From: Dendrophyllia cribrosa
Lineage: Eukaryota > Cnidaria > Anthozoa > Scleractinia > Dendrophylliidae
Length of the DNA: 64,000 nucleotides
NCBI GenBank assembly: GCA_024195265.1
Contig: JAJLRJ010000009.1
Location: forward strand, 1,301,501 to 1,365,500
Reading direction: 5' to 3'
Position numbers and translations under genes: made by a program. This document shows positions 38,623-48,032 of the stretch, piece after piece. A model generated the notes under the pieces. The model saw only the letters and a program-made list of their open reading frames with translations, was not told where the DNA came from and ran no database searches. Numbering within the stretch: position 1 is the first letter of the stretch; each line of letters opens with the position of its first letter.

Positions 38623-41600
38623 CTTATGATGCATCTGTTTATTTTCAAATAGTGTTTGTTTATAATTTTCATGTTTGATATTATTTTTGATAATATTCTT
38701 TTTAATTCCTTTAGCAGTCTTACCTCCTGATTGGTTGTCTTTCATATAGCTATACATTTTTGATCGTAGACCAACAAATTCACAAATAGGAATTCCTGCA
38801 GCTTCATCTTTGAATTTACCAATTACTTTTTTATTAGTTTTATTGAAATATGGTGAGCTTTCTGGGTAGTCACTATTATCAAACAAATGTTTATCATTCC
38901 AGAAGTCTGAGTAGACATCTTCAGCTTCAATTTCATAAGTTAAACTATCTGTATCAGTAAACAGAAGTCTAGCCTTATTATACTTCTTTTTGATGTAGTT
39001 ATAATGAAAATCATACATTAATGTCTTACTAAGATCTAGGATACACATACCCACATATGCCGGCCTGTTAAGGGTTAGTGTTTCTTTGATCTTATGAATG
39101 GCTACAAGGTTTTCATTGAAGATTTTGCTACTTACATATGTAGGTTTAGCCGTCATTTTTAATAGTTTCTTCTCATCAGTTACTAATCTAACATCTATTC
39201 TCTTTCTGATATTTTCCATTGTTTTTCCAAATACTGAATTATTCATAAGTTTGAAGAAATCTTTCTCAAAGGCATTTTTGGCATTAGTTCTTTTCTGAGT
39301 GTTGAAATCAATATATTGCTTCAACCATGCAGACTGATTAAATTCTAGTACTCTATAAACTTTTGTTATTTTCAAACCAAGATCAGTGTATAATTGTAGG
39401 TTTCTGTAATGAAGAACATACTTTTCTTTGTTTCTTAAAGTTGGAATCAGTTTTTGTACAAGACCTGTTGATATATTATATTTGGTAGCTATCTTTTGGC
39501 AATACCCAGATAACATATTGCTAGTCACTTTAACTTTCTCTGGTCCTAATGGGTAGTCATTATGAAGGCTGTGCAATTCTTCAGGATATTCCATATCAAC
39601 TTCTAGTATTGAACCTTTATTGCTATCTTCTTTATATTTAGTTAAGTCTAACTTCTTAATCTGATTTTCTGTCATCCATTTGAAACCACCAGTTGGTAGG
39701 TATTGTGACATAGCCCAACCATAGAGATTATTAGCATCAAGATACATGATATACTTTGAGGGCGCCTTCTCATTGTATGATTTCATGTATTTGTTGTTGG
39801 CTTTCCCATATCTATTGGCTATATAAGAAATACCACCTCTCATCCCTTTTTCAATGAATTGAAACATGTCAATATCAGTCATTAGTTCTAGTTTAATATT
39901 AGTCATTTTTAGCATAGCATCCCAAGATAATCCTGGAGATGTGAAATAATGACATGGGTCTAATTTATAGTATTGTAGACAGGTCTTTCTGAAGTTTTCA
40001 AACACATCAGCTAACAGAAGGATGTCAGATTTAAGATATAAATCATGGTATTCACCCATATTTTTAAGCATGAAGGTTTTCCAAACAGTTTGAGCATGCT
40101 TATAGTCTTCATTTGATATGCATACATCATTTAATATGCTGTAAAATTCTGCTTTTGGTGGTAGTTGTTTATTGAATTTATCAAAACTGTCCATGAAGTC
40201 ATATGGATAGACTCCTTTTTGTGACATTAAATTAAGCTTTTCACCTTTGAATTGTTGAGAGGTATATTTTAATGATTCTTTTGGTAGATTGCTTACTAGT
40301 TTATCTAAACTAGAGCTCATAAACTGGAAACTATCAATGAAGGTAAGATGATTACCAAGCATGAAAGCCATATACTTTTCCATATTGTTTGGTATAGCAT
40401 TTATGTTCATCTGTTTGTCTTCTCCTTTCTTATTTTTGTATGTGTGCTTCTTGACTATTTCACCAATCTCTTGCATGATGAAATGACTATCATAACCTCT
40501 GAGATTATGGAGTATAACAGGAATTTTTATCTCTGCTGGATTCACTCTGAGTTTCAGATTACATTCTTGGTGAGCAGATCCTCTGTATTTACCAGTTATA
40601 TGGCAATGATCTCTAACTTAAATATCTTTCTCTGCATACTTTTGATCACATATATGGCATTCTTCAGCTTTTTGAAATTCTTCTTCATCATCTTTTGTCA
40701 TTCTTAATGGTTTATTGAATTCTTTTTTCATCACTTTCTTACAATATTTGACTTCCCATAGCATAGCTTCCATAAATTTATGTACAGCTTTTTCACCCCT
40801 ATATATTTGCTCTGGTTTGGTGTATTTATCATTGTAACAACAAACAACCTTATAACCATAACTACAGTCTGTATGCTTCTGATAAGCCTCTGTGTATGAC
40901 TGATCATTCTCAGGCTGACAACCATGTATTTTTTCAGTAATTGCTTCAAAATCTGCATAAATAACAAATGGTACCGGTAGTTGTTTATGGAAATTGTTGA
41001 ATTTTAGTGTATTATTATCCTTGTCAGGCATTTTTATAGCTTGTGTGCCATTCACTTGCATACAGTTTTCTTTATGATTGGTTAACACTGTTTCAGAGCT
41101 GAAGCATTGAAGACAATACATGCAGAAATGTTTTCTTTCTTTGTGTTTGGTTTGATTGTACATTAATTTGTTAAAATCTTTAATTAAGACATAGTGCTTG
41201 TTTTCATTTTCTGTTATCAGAAGAAGATTCATGTGGTCTTCATATTTTTCTTTTGAGACATAAATTGGGTATGGTTGTTTGTCTTCATAACCGAACACAT
41301 TTATATTGATCTTATTTTGTTTTTCAATCTTATTGTACTGTTTGGTGGTGACTGGGAATTCAATTCCTGAATAATCTAATTTGTTGATGTATTCCTTATC
41401 TAGTTTCTTAATTCGTTGGGAATCTTTATCTTGATGATTCAGATGTCTAATGTGACACCACCTGAAGCATTCATTATCATTATTTTTTAGGTTGATCAAT
41501 CCTTTTGCACTGTTTCTGAGTTCTTGGGGTAGTTGAATATATGAAGAGCCTCTCATTGGTTGATATTTTACAACATTAATATAATGATTTTCCACTGATT

Positions 41601-42228
41601 GAACAGTCCAACCAGATCCCTCTGAAATCCAAACTGCAATCTTGTTTAATATGTTTTGCTTTGATACTTGAAGTGATTCATCTATATCTAGGTTGTTTAT
41701 GATTGTTTGAACTTGACTGTTGAAATAGGCAGTTTTATACACTGTTTCTCCATTTGATATTTTTGCAAATATTACCTTGAGTGTTTCAACAAATTTTAGT
41801 CCTTTCATGGATTTTAGTGTATTTGTAATATGATGTTCAATAGCCTTTCTTGTGTTTTGCAGTTGCACCAGTGGGTCTTTGTTATTTTTTATATTAATTT
41901 CATAGGATTTAGTATAACCTTTTAGAGCTTTGTCTGTTTGCTCTATTTTAGTTCTTATAGCAGGAACTGGTTTTTCTGCAATTGACTTTTTAGTTCTAGG
42001 TGCTGGTACTGGTTTATAGTCACCTCTAAACTTAGTTGGTGGTGAAATATGGTCTTCATATTCATTCACCATCTGTTTAACACTTTTTCTTGGTGTTGGA
42101 ATTGGTCTCCTACGTTGTTTTTTGTTATCCACAATTGCAACCTCAGGAGCTGGTTTGGTATTCTGTATTTTTAATAGCATTTCGATTAGTTGAGACTTAC
42201 TCAATTTTTTTAATTCTAATTTTTCCAT
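38479..42228 (-). pseudogene. protein-primed DNA polymerase B, one nonsense codon
   Basis: Frames 42228-40618 and 40545-38479 are one gene interrupted by an in-frame TAA at 40618-40620, within the endonuclease VII-like zinc insert, where E1 has CGA; two CpG-type changes explain it. All other signature motifs are present: YADFEA, NLRGYDSHF, YLKSD, YLDANNLYGWAMS, NNSVFGKTM and FTDTDSLTY. The N-terminal part has only two PVPA(P/I)RT repeats against four in E1. The last 47 codons fall in the terminal inverted repeat, so a second copy of that coding end exists at 55018-55159. Protein about 85% identical to E1. Confidence 0.9.
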
Positions 42229-42270
42229 TATCTATATATATAACTATAGATAATTCTTTAAATGGTTTTA
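42229..42270 (-). promoter_or_regulatory. promoter of the E2 polymerase gene
   Basis: On the minus strand: AAACCATTTAAAG, then TTATCTATAG (TCTA at 42250-42247), then an AT leader to the ATG at 42228. Same box order as in E1 with one substitution in the first box. Confidence 0.5.
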
Positions 42271-42346
42271 CGAATGTGCGTTTGAATATAGTCGAGAATT
42301 CAAATAATCCAATCATGGATCCTTTGAACTATAACTATGAAAAGAA

Positions 42347-42607
42347 TTAATCTTGTGTGTGATTTGGAATATTTTTTCGTGTTACGTTGATAATTCGTTG
42401 CATTATGATGTAGATATTTGCATTCTTCACATGCTTTTTTGTTTTCTCATGACATGATTTCCCAGCAAGTGTATAATTTTTGTTGTTCTTACAAATTTTA
42501 CAAAGCCATACTTTATTTAACATATATTGTGTCTTATGTTGCTTTCTTTCTTCGTCGGTATAAATTCTTGGTCTACCTGGACCTTTCTTAATATTTTGAT
42601 TTTCCAT
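42347..42607 (-). CDS. AT-hook and C2H2 zinc-finger protein
   Basis: 86 residues, homologue of 32404-32664. AT-hook GPGRPR and zinc ligands in LCKIC...SCHEKTKKH are kept. Differences cluster in the linker (TDEERKQHKTQ) and the C-terminus. Divergence here contrasts with the near identity of the neighbouring noncoding block. Confidence 0.7.
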   Translation of the reverse strand: MENQNIKKGPGRPRIYTDEERKQHKTQYMLNKVWLCKICKNNKNYTLAGKSCHEKTKKHVKNANIYIIMQRIINVTRKNIPNHTQD

Positions 42608-42640
42608 ATATAATACTATAGATATTGTTTTAAATAGTTT
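42608..42640 (-). promoter_or_regulatory. promoter of the E2 AT-hook gene
   Basis: AAACTATTTAAAA (42640-42628) and ATATCTATAG (TCTA at 42622-42619) before the ATG, as in E1. Confidence 0.5.
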
Positions 42641-42667
42641 TATAATGATGCGTTTAAATATGGTTGA

Positions 42668-42775
42668 TAATAGCCAGAAACATTAATATTTTTGGCTAGC
42701 AATGAATAGCGAATGCAAAGATATAAATATCTCAGAAATTTCTGGGATACTTGTAAATAGTAACATCTCTTTAAA
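42668..42775. other. near-identical noncoding block, E2 copy
   Basis: Partner of 32206-32313, differing at one position. Holds the CAGAAATTTCTG palindrome and the TAGCCA/TGGCTA hairpin. Confidence 0.6.
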
Positions 42776-42781
42776 CCTTTT

Positions 42782-43144
42782 TTAAAGCCAAGTCTCATTA
42801 ATCAAATTTGCATTACTTGTTGTATTCACAGGTGTAAAAATATTATTTTCACGTTTGAGATATTCGACATTATCAACTTTGGTTTGTTTCAACACATTAC
42901 ATTCATCATCGTATCTATTGTTTTCTATCTCATTGCAGATAATATTCAATAACTGTTTCAATGTTATATCTTCATCAATTTCATGTATTTTTTTATGATA
43001 AAGTTTCAATAATTTCTTTTTATATTGTAACAGATCCAATCTACGCTCATTATCATATATTTTATCATGAAGATTGTCTATTTCATCTTCACATTCATTA
43101 ATTTGAACATTTATTTTTTCAATATATTTCTTAATACCACTCAT
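42782..43144 (-). CDS. coiled-coil protein of unknown function
   Basis: 120 residues from MSGIKKY. Nearly identical to the E1 protein through the heptad region; the C-terminal 20 residues are unrelated to E1 (ends NANLINETWL). The upstream in-frame ATGs at 43192 and 43159 overlap the integrase stop and are less likely starts. Confidence 0.6.
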   Translation of the reverse strand: MSGIKKYIEKINVQINECEDEIDNLHDKIYDNERRLDLLQYKKKLLKLYHKKIHEIDEDITLKQLLNIICNEIENNRYDDECNVLKQTKVDNVEYLKRENNIFTPVNTTSNANLINETWL

Positions 43145-43158
43145 GATATATATAAACA

Positions 43159-44106
43159 TTATATATTTTTGACATCTTTTAACGGTATCCATGAATTAAA
43201 TTCTTTTGGATAACCAGACCATGATACCAAAGCTTGTTTTTTCTTGTAATCCCTCCTAATGACTTTGCCAATTCTGAATACATCCTGTTCTGCTAATTGT
43301 AATTCAGGTTCATAAAATGACCCTTCTATTGATTCATTATTAAGATCCTTTAACTTATATGTAATAGGGTTTGTGTATTGGATTTTATCAACTGTGAATA
43401 CCTCTTCAGTCCAATTACTTGTATATCCTTTATCAAATACCTTTCTTTTATACTTTGAAATTCTAACCTTATCACCAACTTTGAATTTTACTTTTGATGA
43501 TGATGGTTCCATATCACCATATAAAGTGAGATATACACTTCCCTCGTTCTTTTTATTTACTTCTGCCGGTTTCATTTTGATGCTTGAATGCTTTGTACTG
43601 TTGTATTCATTTAATAGTTTTGGTAACATGTCTAAATATTGTGTTGTATTTTGAGCTGTAAATTGTTTCCACATTTTAGATTTTAATGTTCTGTTAAATG
43701 TCTCAATAACAACAGCTTTACCTTCATTGAAAGTAGAATACATCTCAATATTATTTTTCTTTAGCCAGTCTTTGAAAGTTTTATTATAGAATTCAGACCC
43801 TTGGTCTACCCAAATAAATTTAGGTTTCCGTTTGGATTTTTTAATAACATCATCAAATGATTCAGTAATTGTATTACCTGTTTTATTTTTAATAGGAATG
43901 CTCCAAGCAAATTTCGAAAACACATCAATGATATTTAATAAATATCTATATCCTTTATTCCATTTTGAAAACTTCTGCATTTCTACAAGGTCAGCGCTCC
44001 AAATATCATCTATTCCATTAACAATAACTCTTCTTGTTTTAAATTTTCGTTTGATTGGCTTATGTAATTCATCGGCTAATTGTTGAGCCCAATCATTTTT
44101 ACTCAA
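43159..44106 (-). CDS. retroviral-type integrase with chromodomain
   Basis: 315 residues counted from TTG. Triad D39, D101 and E135; after the glutamate the usual RFN is TFN. Chromodomain RIGKVIRRDYKKKQALVSWSGY at the end. No ATG precedes D39; the frame is -1 to the PLA2 gene across the A AAA AAC heptamer. The catalytic half is almost identical in DNA to E1, whereas the linker after residue 180 differs (SVYLTLYGDMEPSSSKV). Confidence 0.9.
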   Translation of the reverse strand: MSKNDWAQQLADELHKPIKRKFKTRRVIVNGIDDIWSADLVEMQKFSKWNKGYRYLLNIIDVFSKFAWSIPIKNKTGNTITESFDDVIKKSKRKPKFIWVDQGSEFYNKTFKDWLKKNNIEMYSTFNEGKAVVIETFNRTLKSKMWKQFTAQNTTQYLDMLPKLLNEYNSTKHSSIKMKPAEVNKKNEGSVYLTLYGDMEPSSSKVKFKVGDKVRISKYKRKVFDKGYTSNWTEEVFTVDKIQYTNPITYKLKDLNNESIEGSFYEPELQLAEQDVFRIGKVIRRDYKKKQALVSWSGYPKEFNSWIPLKDVKNI

Positions 44107-44124
44107 CGCCGCTTTCCGTTTTTT
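44052..44124 (-). promoter_or_regulatory. programmed -1 frameshift signal, PLA2 to integrase (E2)
   Basis: A AAA AAC at 44124-44118; 6-nt spacer; stem 1 CGGCGTTGAG (44111-44102) with CTCAAC (44087-44082) and GCCG (44076-44073) across a 5-nt bulge; stem 2 TGATTGG (44095-44089) with CCAATCA (44058-44052). Zero-frame TGA at 44105-44103. The heptamer-to-stop distance (12 nt) is the same as in E1, while stem 1 uses different bases on both strands. Confidence 0.7.
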
Positions 44125-44720
44125 GGCTTCCTTTTTTGTTTAACACCAAGGCCTAATTTCTGTTTTATATCAATCGTGTTTCTAGCCAACCAATGACCCC
44201 ATTGTCTCTCATCATATGGTACTTCATCTAAAGCTTTGACCATTTTTCTGTCTGCTCTATTCTTGCACTTTCTGTCGTCTTTACAAACACTATAATCAAC
44301 ATCGTGCTGCATGGCAATGGCATCCGTTCTTCCTGTAGGTTGGTCATATATTTCTAATATTTGGCCAGTTGTTGGGTCATATTTCACTTGACTCTCTAAA
44401 TCATTATAAGGCCCAGTATATTTATGACCGGGTAATGTCCAACCGCCTTTAGGTTTTGGTAATTTACCGATAGCCTTATGAATATCAACAGCACCACCAT
44501 GAAGAGGGTCCAGTTTTCGGCTTATATCACCAGTAAAACTATCTAATGCTTGATCCAAATATTTATCAGCCATTCCTTTAATCTTTTGTTTTGCAAAATC
44601 AGATTTGATTGCTTTTGATGCTCCGATTCTACCTAAATTATACAAACCTTTTAAAGCACTTTTAGCTGCAATTTCACCAAGAGTATGAGAACCAGTAATA
44701 TCTAAAAATCCGCCAGCCAT
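44103..44720 (-). CDS. parvovirus-type phospholipase A2 domain protein
   Basis: 205 residues with a proper ATG (MAGGFLD) 14 bp after the zinc-ribbon stop. Calcium loop YTGPYND and catalytic HDVDYS as in E1. LHGGA-V near residue 75 fits the alternative adenain site (M/I/L)xGG-x and falls exactly before the PLA2 domain, so the protease could release it from the alanine-rich N-terminus. About 88% identical in protein to E1. Confidence 0.8.
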   Translation of the reverse strand: MAGGFLDITGSHTLGEIAAKSALKGLYNLGRIGASKAIKSDFAKQKIKGMADKYLDQALDSFTGDISRKLDPLHGGAVDIHKAIGKLPKPKGGWTLPGHKYTGPYNDLESQVKYDPTTGQILEIYDQPTGRTDAIAMQHDVDYSVCKDDRKCKNRADRKMVKALDEVPYDERQWGHWLARNTIDIKQKLGLGVKQKRKPKNGKRR

Positions 44721-44734
44721 CTCTGACTGGCTAT

Positions 44735-44899
44735 TTAGTTTAATTTTTTTTTATTGGATACAAAACGTGTCTTAGTAGCCCCACATTCACTACATTGAGA
44801 TTTTAACATAAGACGATTATTTTTAGTTTTAACATATTTTTCAGTACCTGGTACAGATTCTGTTTGCTTCTTCTGTTTTACACAATAACTTTTTACCAT
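44735..44899 (-). CDS. small zinc-ribbon protein
   Basis: 54 residues, start MVKSYCVKQKK, containing VPGTEKYVKTKNNRLML and CSECGATKTRF. Homologue of 30019-30180. Only one CxxC pair plus an N-terminal cysteine remain, so a full four-cysteine site would need dimerisation or is lost. Confidence 0.6.
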   Translation of the reverse strand: MVKSYCVKQKKQTESVPGTEKYVKTKNNRLMLKSQCSECGATKTRFVSNKKKLN

Positions 44900-44917
44900 T
44901 TATATAATATAATTAGA
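44900..44917 (-). promoter_or_regulatory. TCTA-box promoter of the E2 zinc-ribbon gene
   Basis: TCTAATTATATTATATAA (44917-44900) directly before the ATG; equals the E1 arrangement at 30004. Confidence 0.5.
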
Positions 44918-45374
44918 TATTTTTGAAATAGTTTTCAATAAATCGTTCATTATACTGTTGGTTATTTAATTTGAATACTTTTATACAATCATAAAATGAT
45001 TTTTTATAAATGTTATCCAAAAAATATAAACAATAATATCCACATCTAACTGATTTGATATCCTGGATAGGATAGCCATAATTGTATATAAACTTCAATT
45101 TCAATTTTTTAGCATAATCAACCAATTTCTGTGGTGGAGGTAACGAAAAACTATCAAAGTAATATATAGTCTTATCATTCATATTATTATAATGTGCTAC
45201 CCAATGTGTACCAGGACCTATTTTATCATCAAGATTAATGATACAAGATCCTATTTTGTGGATATGATCCAAACTATCTCTCGAATAAATACCATTAAAA
45301 TTGGTTATTTTTAAATATTTAATCCATTTTAATAAATCGATATTTGAAAGAGGAATATCTCTGAACTTTGGTTT
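44913..45374 (-). CDS. adenain-like cysteine protease
   Basis: 153 residues from the lysine codon at 45374. Histidine in GTHWVAHY, aspartate in YYFDSFS, glutamine in PIQD and cysteine in VRCGYYCLYF are in adenain order. The first in-frame ATG is codon 35; the conserved N-terminal part (PLSNIDLLKWIKYLK) precedes it and matches E1, so translation must enter upstream, most simply by a -1 shift from the previous gene. Protein only about 40% identical to E1. Confidence 0.85.
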   Translation of the reverse strand, partial: KPKFRDIPLSNIDLLKWIKYLKITNFNGIYSRDSLDHIHKIGSCIINLDDKIGPGTHWVAHYNNMNDKTIYYFDSFSLPPPQKLVDYAKKLKLKFIYNYGYPIQDIKSVRCGYYCLYFLDNIYKKSFYDCIKVFKLNNQQYNERFIENYFKNI

Positions 45375-46210
45375 TACAGGATATCTCCTAGAATTGGTAT
45401 TCCTAACTTTGTAAAGGGACTGTTTTTGCCTAGTAATAGGCCCTCTCCCTTTTTTGTTTTTGTTTTGACTTTTTTTTTTGCTCCCATACCTATAGTATTT
45501 GAGGGCCAGTTTCCATAAAATGGTGGCGGATAATAAGGCATCATCATTCCAGGTTTAGGTGAAACTGTTAATCCAGATGCTTTCTTTTTTGGTACACTTA
45601 AACCCTTTCCTGTTAATGCATTCAACAACATTGGAATACCAATAGATGCTAGGAGCGTCCCCAAAAAACCACCTCTTTGCTTTTGTGATGGTTGAATGAA
45701 TACTTGTCCTCCATTTTGAATAGCAGCTAAAATGTCTTGTTTTTGTTTTTTAGTTAAAAGGTGTTTATACTTAATCAATTGCTGTATTTTTGAATCTGGT
45801 ATTAAGAAACCACCAGATTGAATACCTTTTCCAAAAATTTTATCTATTCCCAAAGATCCGAGAGCAGATAAAGCCCCAGTAGCTAAAGCTGGTACCGCTT
45901 TTGATGCTAATTTGGTGGCCATTGGAAGCATTTTTGTCCCAAGTGAAATTAAACTAGACCATAAAGAACCGCCATATTTAACTGATTTTCTAATCTGTGT
46001 TTTTGAAATCTTGATATCTACACCAACTCCATTTTTTATCGCTTTTTTGATTTTATTTATCTGTGTTTTAGTTAAATTCAGTCCATCGCTTCCCATCAAC
46101 TCATTTTTAGCTAATCGAATTGTTATTGGTGAATTTGTTTCATATGCTTTTGCTAATTTTTGTTTTTGTCCTTGAGATAATTTCACACCATATTCATAAT
46201 AAGTTGTCAT
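45374..46210 (-). CDS. structural protein, probable protease substrate with PPFY motif
   Basis: 278 residues. Same layout as the E1 protein: basic helical start, hydrophobic Ala/Gly segment, IFGKG and LTGKG cleavage-type sites, GIQSGGFLIP and RGGFLGTLLASIG, PPPFYGNW with the PPxY core, lysine tract and a GEGLLLGKNSPF...ILGDIL end. Conservation is strongest in the SGGF and PPFY parts. Confidence 0.6.
   Translation of the reverse strand: MTTYYEYGVKLSQGQKQKLAKAYETNSPITIRLAKNELMGSDGLNLTKTQINKIKKAIKNGVGVDIKISKTQIRKSVKYGGSLWSSLISLGTKMLPMATKLASKAVPALATGALSALGSLGIDKIFGKGIQSGGFLIPDSKIQQLIKYKHLLTKKQKQDILAAIQNGGQVFIQPSQKQRGGFLGTLLASIGIPMLLNALTGKGLSVPKKKASGLTVSPKPGMMMPYYPPPFYGNWPSNTIGMGAKKKVKTKTKKGEGLLLGKNSPFTKLGIPILGDIL
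45449..45455 (-). promoter_or_regulatory. candidate -1 frameshift site, structural protein to protease (E2)
   Basis: A AAA AAG in register, 73 nt before the zero-frame TAA; the -1 frame is open through to the protease. Downstream a GCCTA/TAGGC hairpin and AAAGGGA/TCCCTTT pairing are possible, the latter overlapping the heptamer. Confidence 0.45.
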
Positions 46211-46299
46211 ATTTTGTATATAATATATGTTATATAATTTTGATAATTACAAAACATGTTTAATTGAAAAACTATAAATATTGTAACAACATAATTAAT

Positions 46300-47610
46300 T
46301 TATGCTTTAATAAGTAGTTTACCACTGCTTGTGTATAATTCGATCTCTTTTTCATGAAGAACAAGAGCATTCAAAGTATAGTTAGTTGCATTTGCTCCGT
46401 TGAGTTCATATCGGAAAGTTAATGATACAACAGAATCTTTTGTGTCTTCCTCTTGATTTCTTAGGTCGAAATAAATCATTCCAAACAAATTTCTGAAATT
46501 ACTTCTATCAATTAATGACCCACTAAGAAAGTCATTGTAAGCAGAACTATAGCTCATAAGTGTTCTGTATAATCTACTCTCTTCATTAGCTGACAATTCA
46601 AGTTGAGGATAATATATGCTATTATTCATTTCAAGCTGAGCTTTACTGAAAACTCTGTTATTTGCACCTATACTGAATGTCTTGAATGTAAATATATTAG
46701 CTTCTTGATTATTATATGAAGCTGTTGGATTCACCCATAGAAAAACATGTCTTGGTCTTCTTATACCTGTACTAATTCTGAAAAATGAACTCACAGCCGC
46801 AGTTTGATTTATTTCATAATGCTCTCTCAAGTATATCCAAGTTTTTGGTTTCAGATAGTTTTCCAGATATTGACGCATACCACTACCATTGAAAATAAGT
46901 TTAGGGCACCATAATCTGAATTTAGTCATCAAAACTTTTGAATCAGGAGCAGCATTGCTACGAAATATAATATTGTTATCATTTTCCAATCGGATTAAAA
47001 TGTTCATTTTTATATTTGGATGAAGATTCTTTTTGAATGCAGCAAAATACGAATATATATTCAATGGGATAGATATTTTGTTCTCACTGCCTGCGTCTGT
47101 AAGAATTTTTCGCGTCGCGAATCCTTGGTTGTACAATGCTTGAGCTGTTCTTGGTTCAGATGTTCCAGTCGAAGTATCTAAATAAAAGAAATTGTCTTTA
47201 GCAACTGTATTGGCATATTCTTTAGTGTATTTTAAAAGTGATAGAACATTCGATGATTCATTGGCTTTTGTGTTGTTATATACACTTATACCATTACATT
47301 CAACTTGTATTTCTCTGATGAAGGTGTTACCGTTTGTTGTTGTACAAAATAAATTTCCATTTCCCACTCCGGCGCCGATACCAGCTCCATCTTGATCTTG
47401 ATCTAACTGAAGAAGCTTGAAATTGACTTCAATATATGCATTATACCAGTCTATTGGGTTAGCCTCTGAGCTATTATCTATTACAAACATGTAATTATCT
47501 TTTGTTTGTCGATTATTTGCCCCAATATTAGCATTCAAAGGTGTTTGTAAATCATAATATGCATATTCATATCTTTTAACAAATTCTGGACTTCGAAAAT
47601 TTCCGTTCAT
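46300..47610 (-). CDS. major capsid protein, double jelly roll, intact
   Basis: 436 residues from MNGNFRSPEF at 47610; the longer frame from 47709 crosses the promoter. Strands such as DWYNAYIEVNFKLL, ISIPLNIYSYF and KMNILIRLEND belong to the first jelly roll; SRLYRTLMSYSSAY and FGMIYFDLRNQ to the second. The intact linker LENYLKPKTWIYLREHYEI is the part deleted in E1. Protein identity to E1 is low (about one third), far below that of integrase. Confidence 0.85.
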   Translation of the reverse strand: MNGNFRSPEFVKRYEYAYYDLQTPLNANIGANNRQTKDNYMFVIDNSSEANPIDWYNAYIEVNFKLLQLDQDQDGAGIGAGVGNGNLFCTTTNGNTFIREIQVECNGISVYNNTKANESSNVLSLLKYTKEYANTVAKDNFFYLDTSTGTSEPRTAQALYNQGFATRKILTDAGSENKISIPLNIYSYFAAFKKNLHPNIKMNILIRLENDNNIIFRSNAAPDSKVLMTKFRLWCPKLIFNGSGMRQYLENYLKPKTWIYLREHYEINQTAAVSSFFRISTGIRRPRHVFLWVNPTASYNNQEANIFTFKTFSIGANNRVFSKAQLEMNNSIYYPQLELSANEESRLYRTLMSYSSAYNDFLSGSLIDRSNFRNLFGMIYFDLRNQEEDTKDSVVSLTFRYELNGANATNYTLNALVLHEKEIELYTSSGKLLIKA

Positions 47611-47628
47611 ATATATTATTAGTTTAGA
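47611..47628 (-). promoter_or_regulatory. TCTA-box promoter of the E2 capsid gene
   Basis: TATCTAAACTAATAATATAT precedes the ATG (TCTA at 47628-47625), 14 bp upstream; supports the start at 47610. Confidence 0.5.
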
Positions 47629-47638
47629 TAAAAAATCA

Positions 47639-48010
47639 TTATAATAGTAAATCATTATAAACATCTTTAATATATTGATATTTGTCAGTATCTTGAGCCT
47701 GTTGCTCATTTTCTTTTTGTAAAAGTTTGATTATTTCATCACCTTTTGTTTCATTCGTTATTTTTGGCTCGTTTGTTTTATCACTAAATTTATTGTAAAT
47801 TTTGTCACCAATAAGCTGACCTGTTTTTTCACCTATTTTTTCCGACCCCTTTTCTATCAACTTTTCAGCACCCTTTTTAGCAAGTTGTTTAGCTGTTTTG
47901 CTTGCAAGTTTTGAAGCTATCTTACTTCCAACATTTTTGAAAACATCAAATATTCCTTCACCTTGAATAATGTAATCTCCAGTATCTGGATCTCTTTCTC
48001 TTCGTTCCAT
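47639..48010 (-). CDS. basic amphipathic virion protein
   Basis: 123 residues. IQGEG near residue 15-19 is a textbook (M/I/L)xGx-G adenain site and would release a lysine/alanine-rich amphipathic helix (VGSKIASKLASKTAKQLAKK), as in adenovirus protein VI maturation. The C-terminus is acidic rather than arginine-rich as in E1. It lies between capsid and penton genes as in E1. Confidence 0.55.
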   Translation of the reverse strand: MERRERDPDTGDYIIQGEGIFDVFKNVGSKIASKLASKTAKQLAKKGAEKLIEKGSEKIGEKTGQLIGDKIYNKFSDKTNEPKITNETKGDEIIKLLQKENEQQAQDTDKYQYIKDVYNDLLL

Positions 48011-48032
48011 CTATATAGTGAGTGTATATAAA

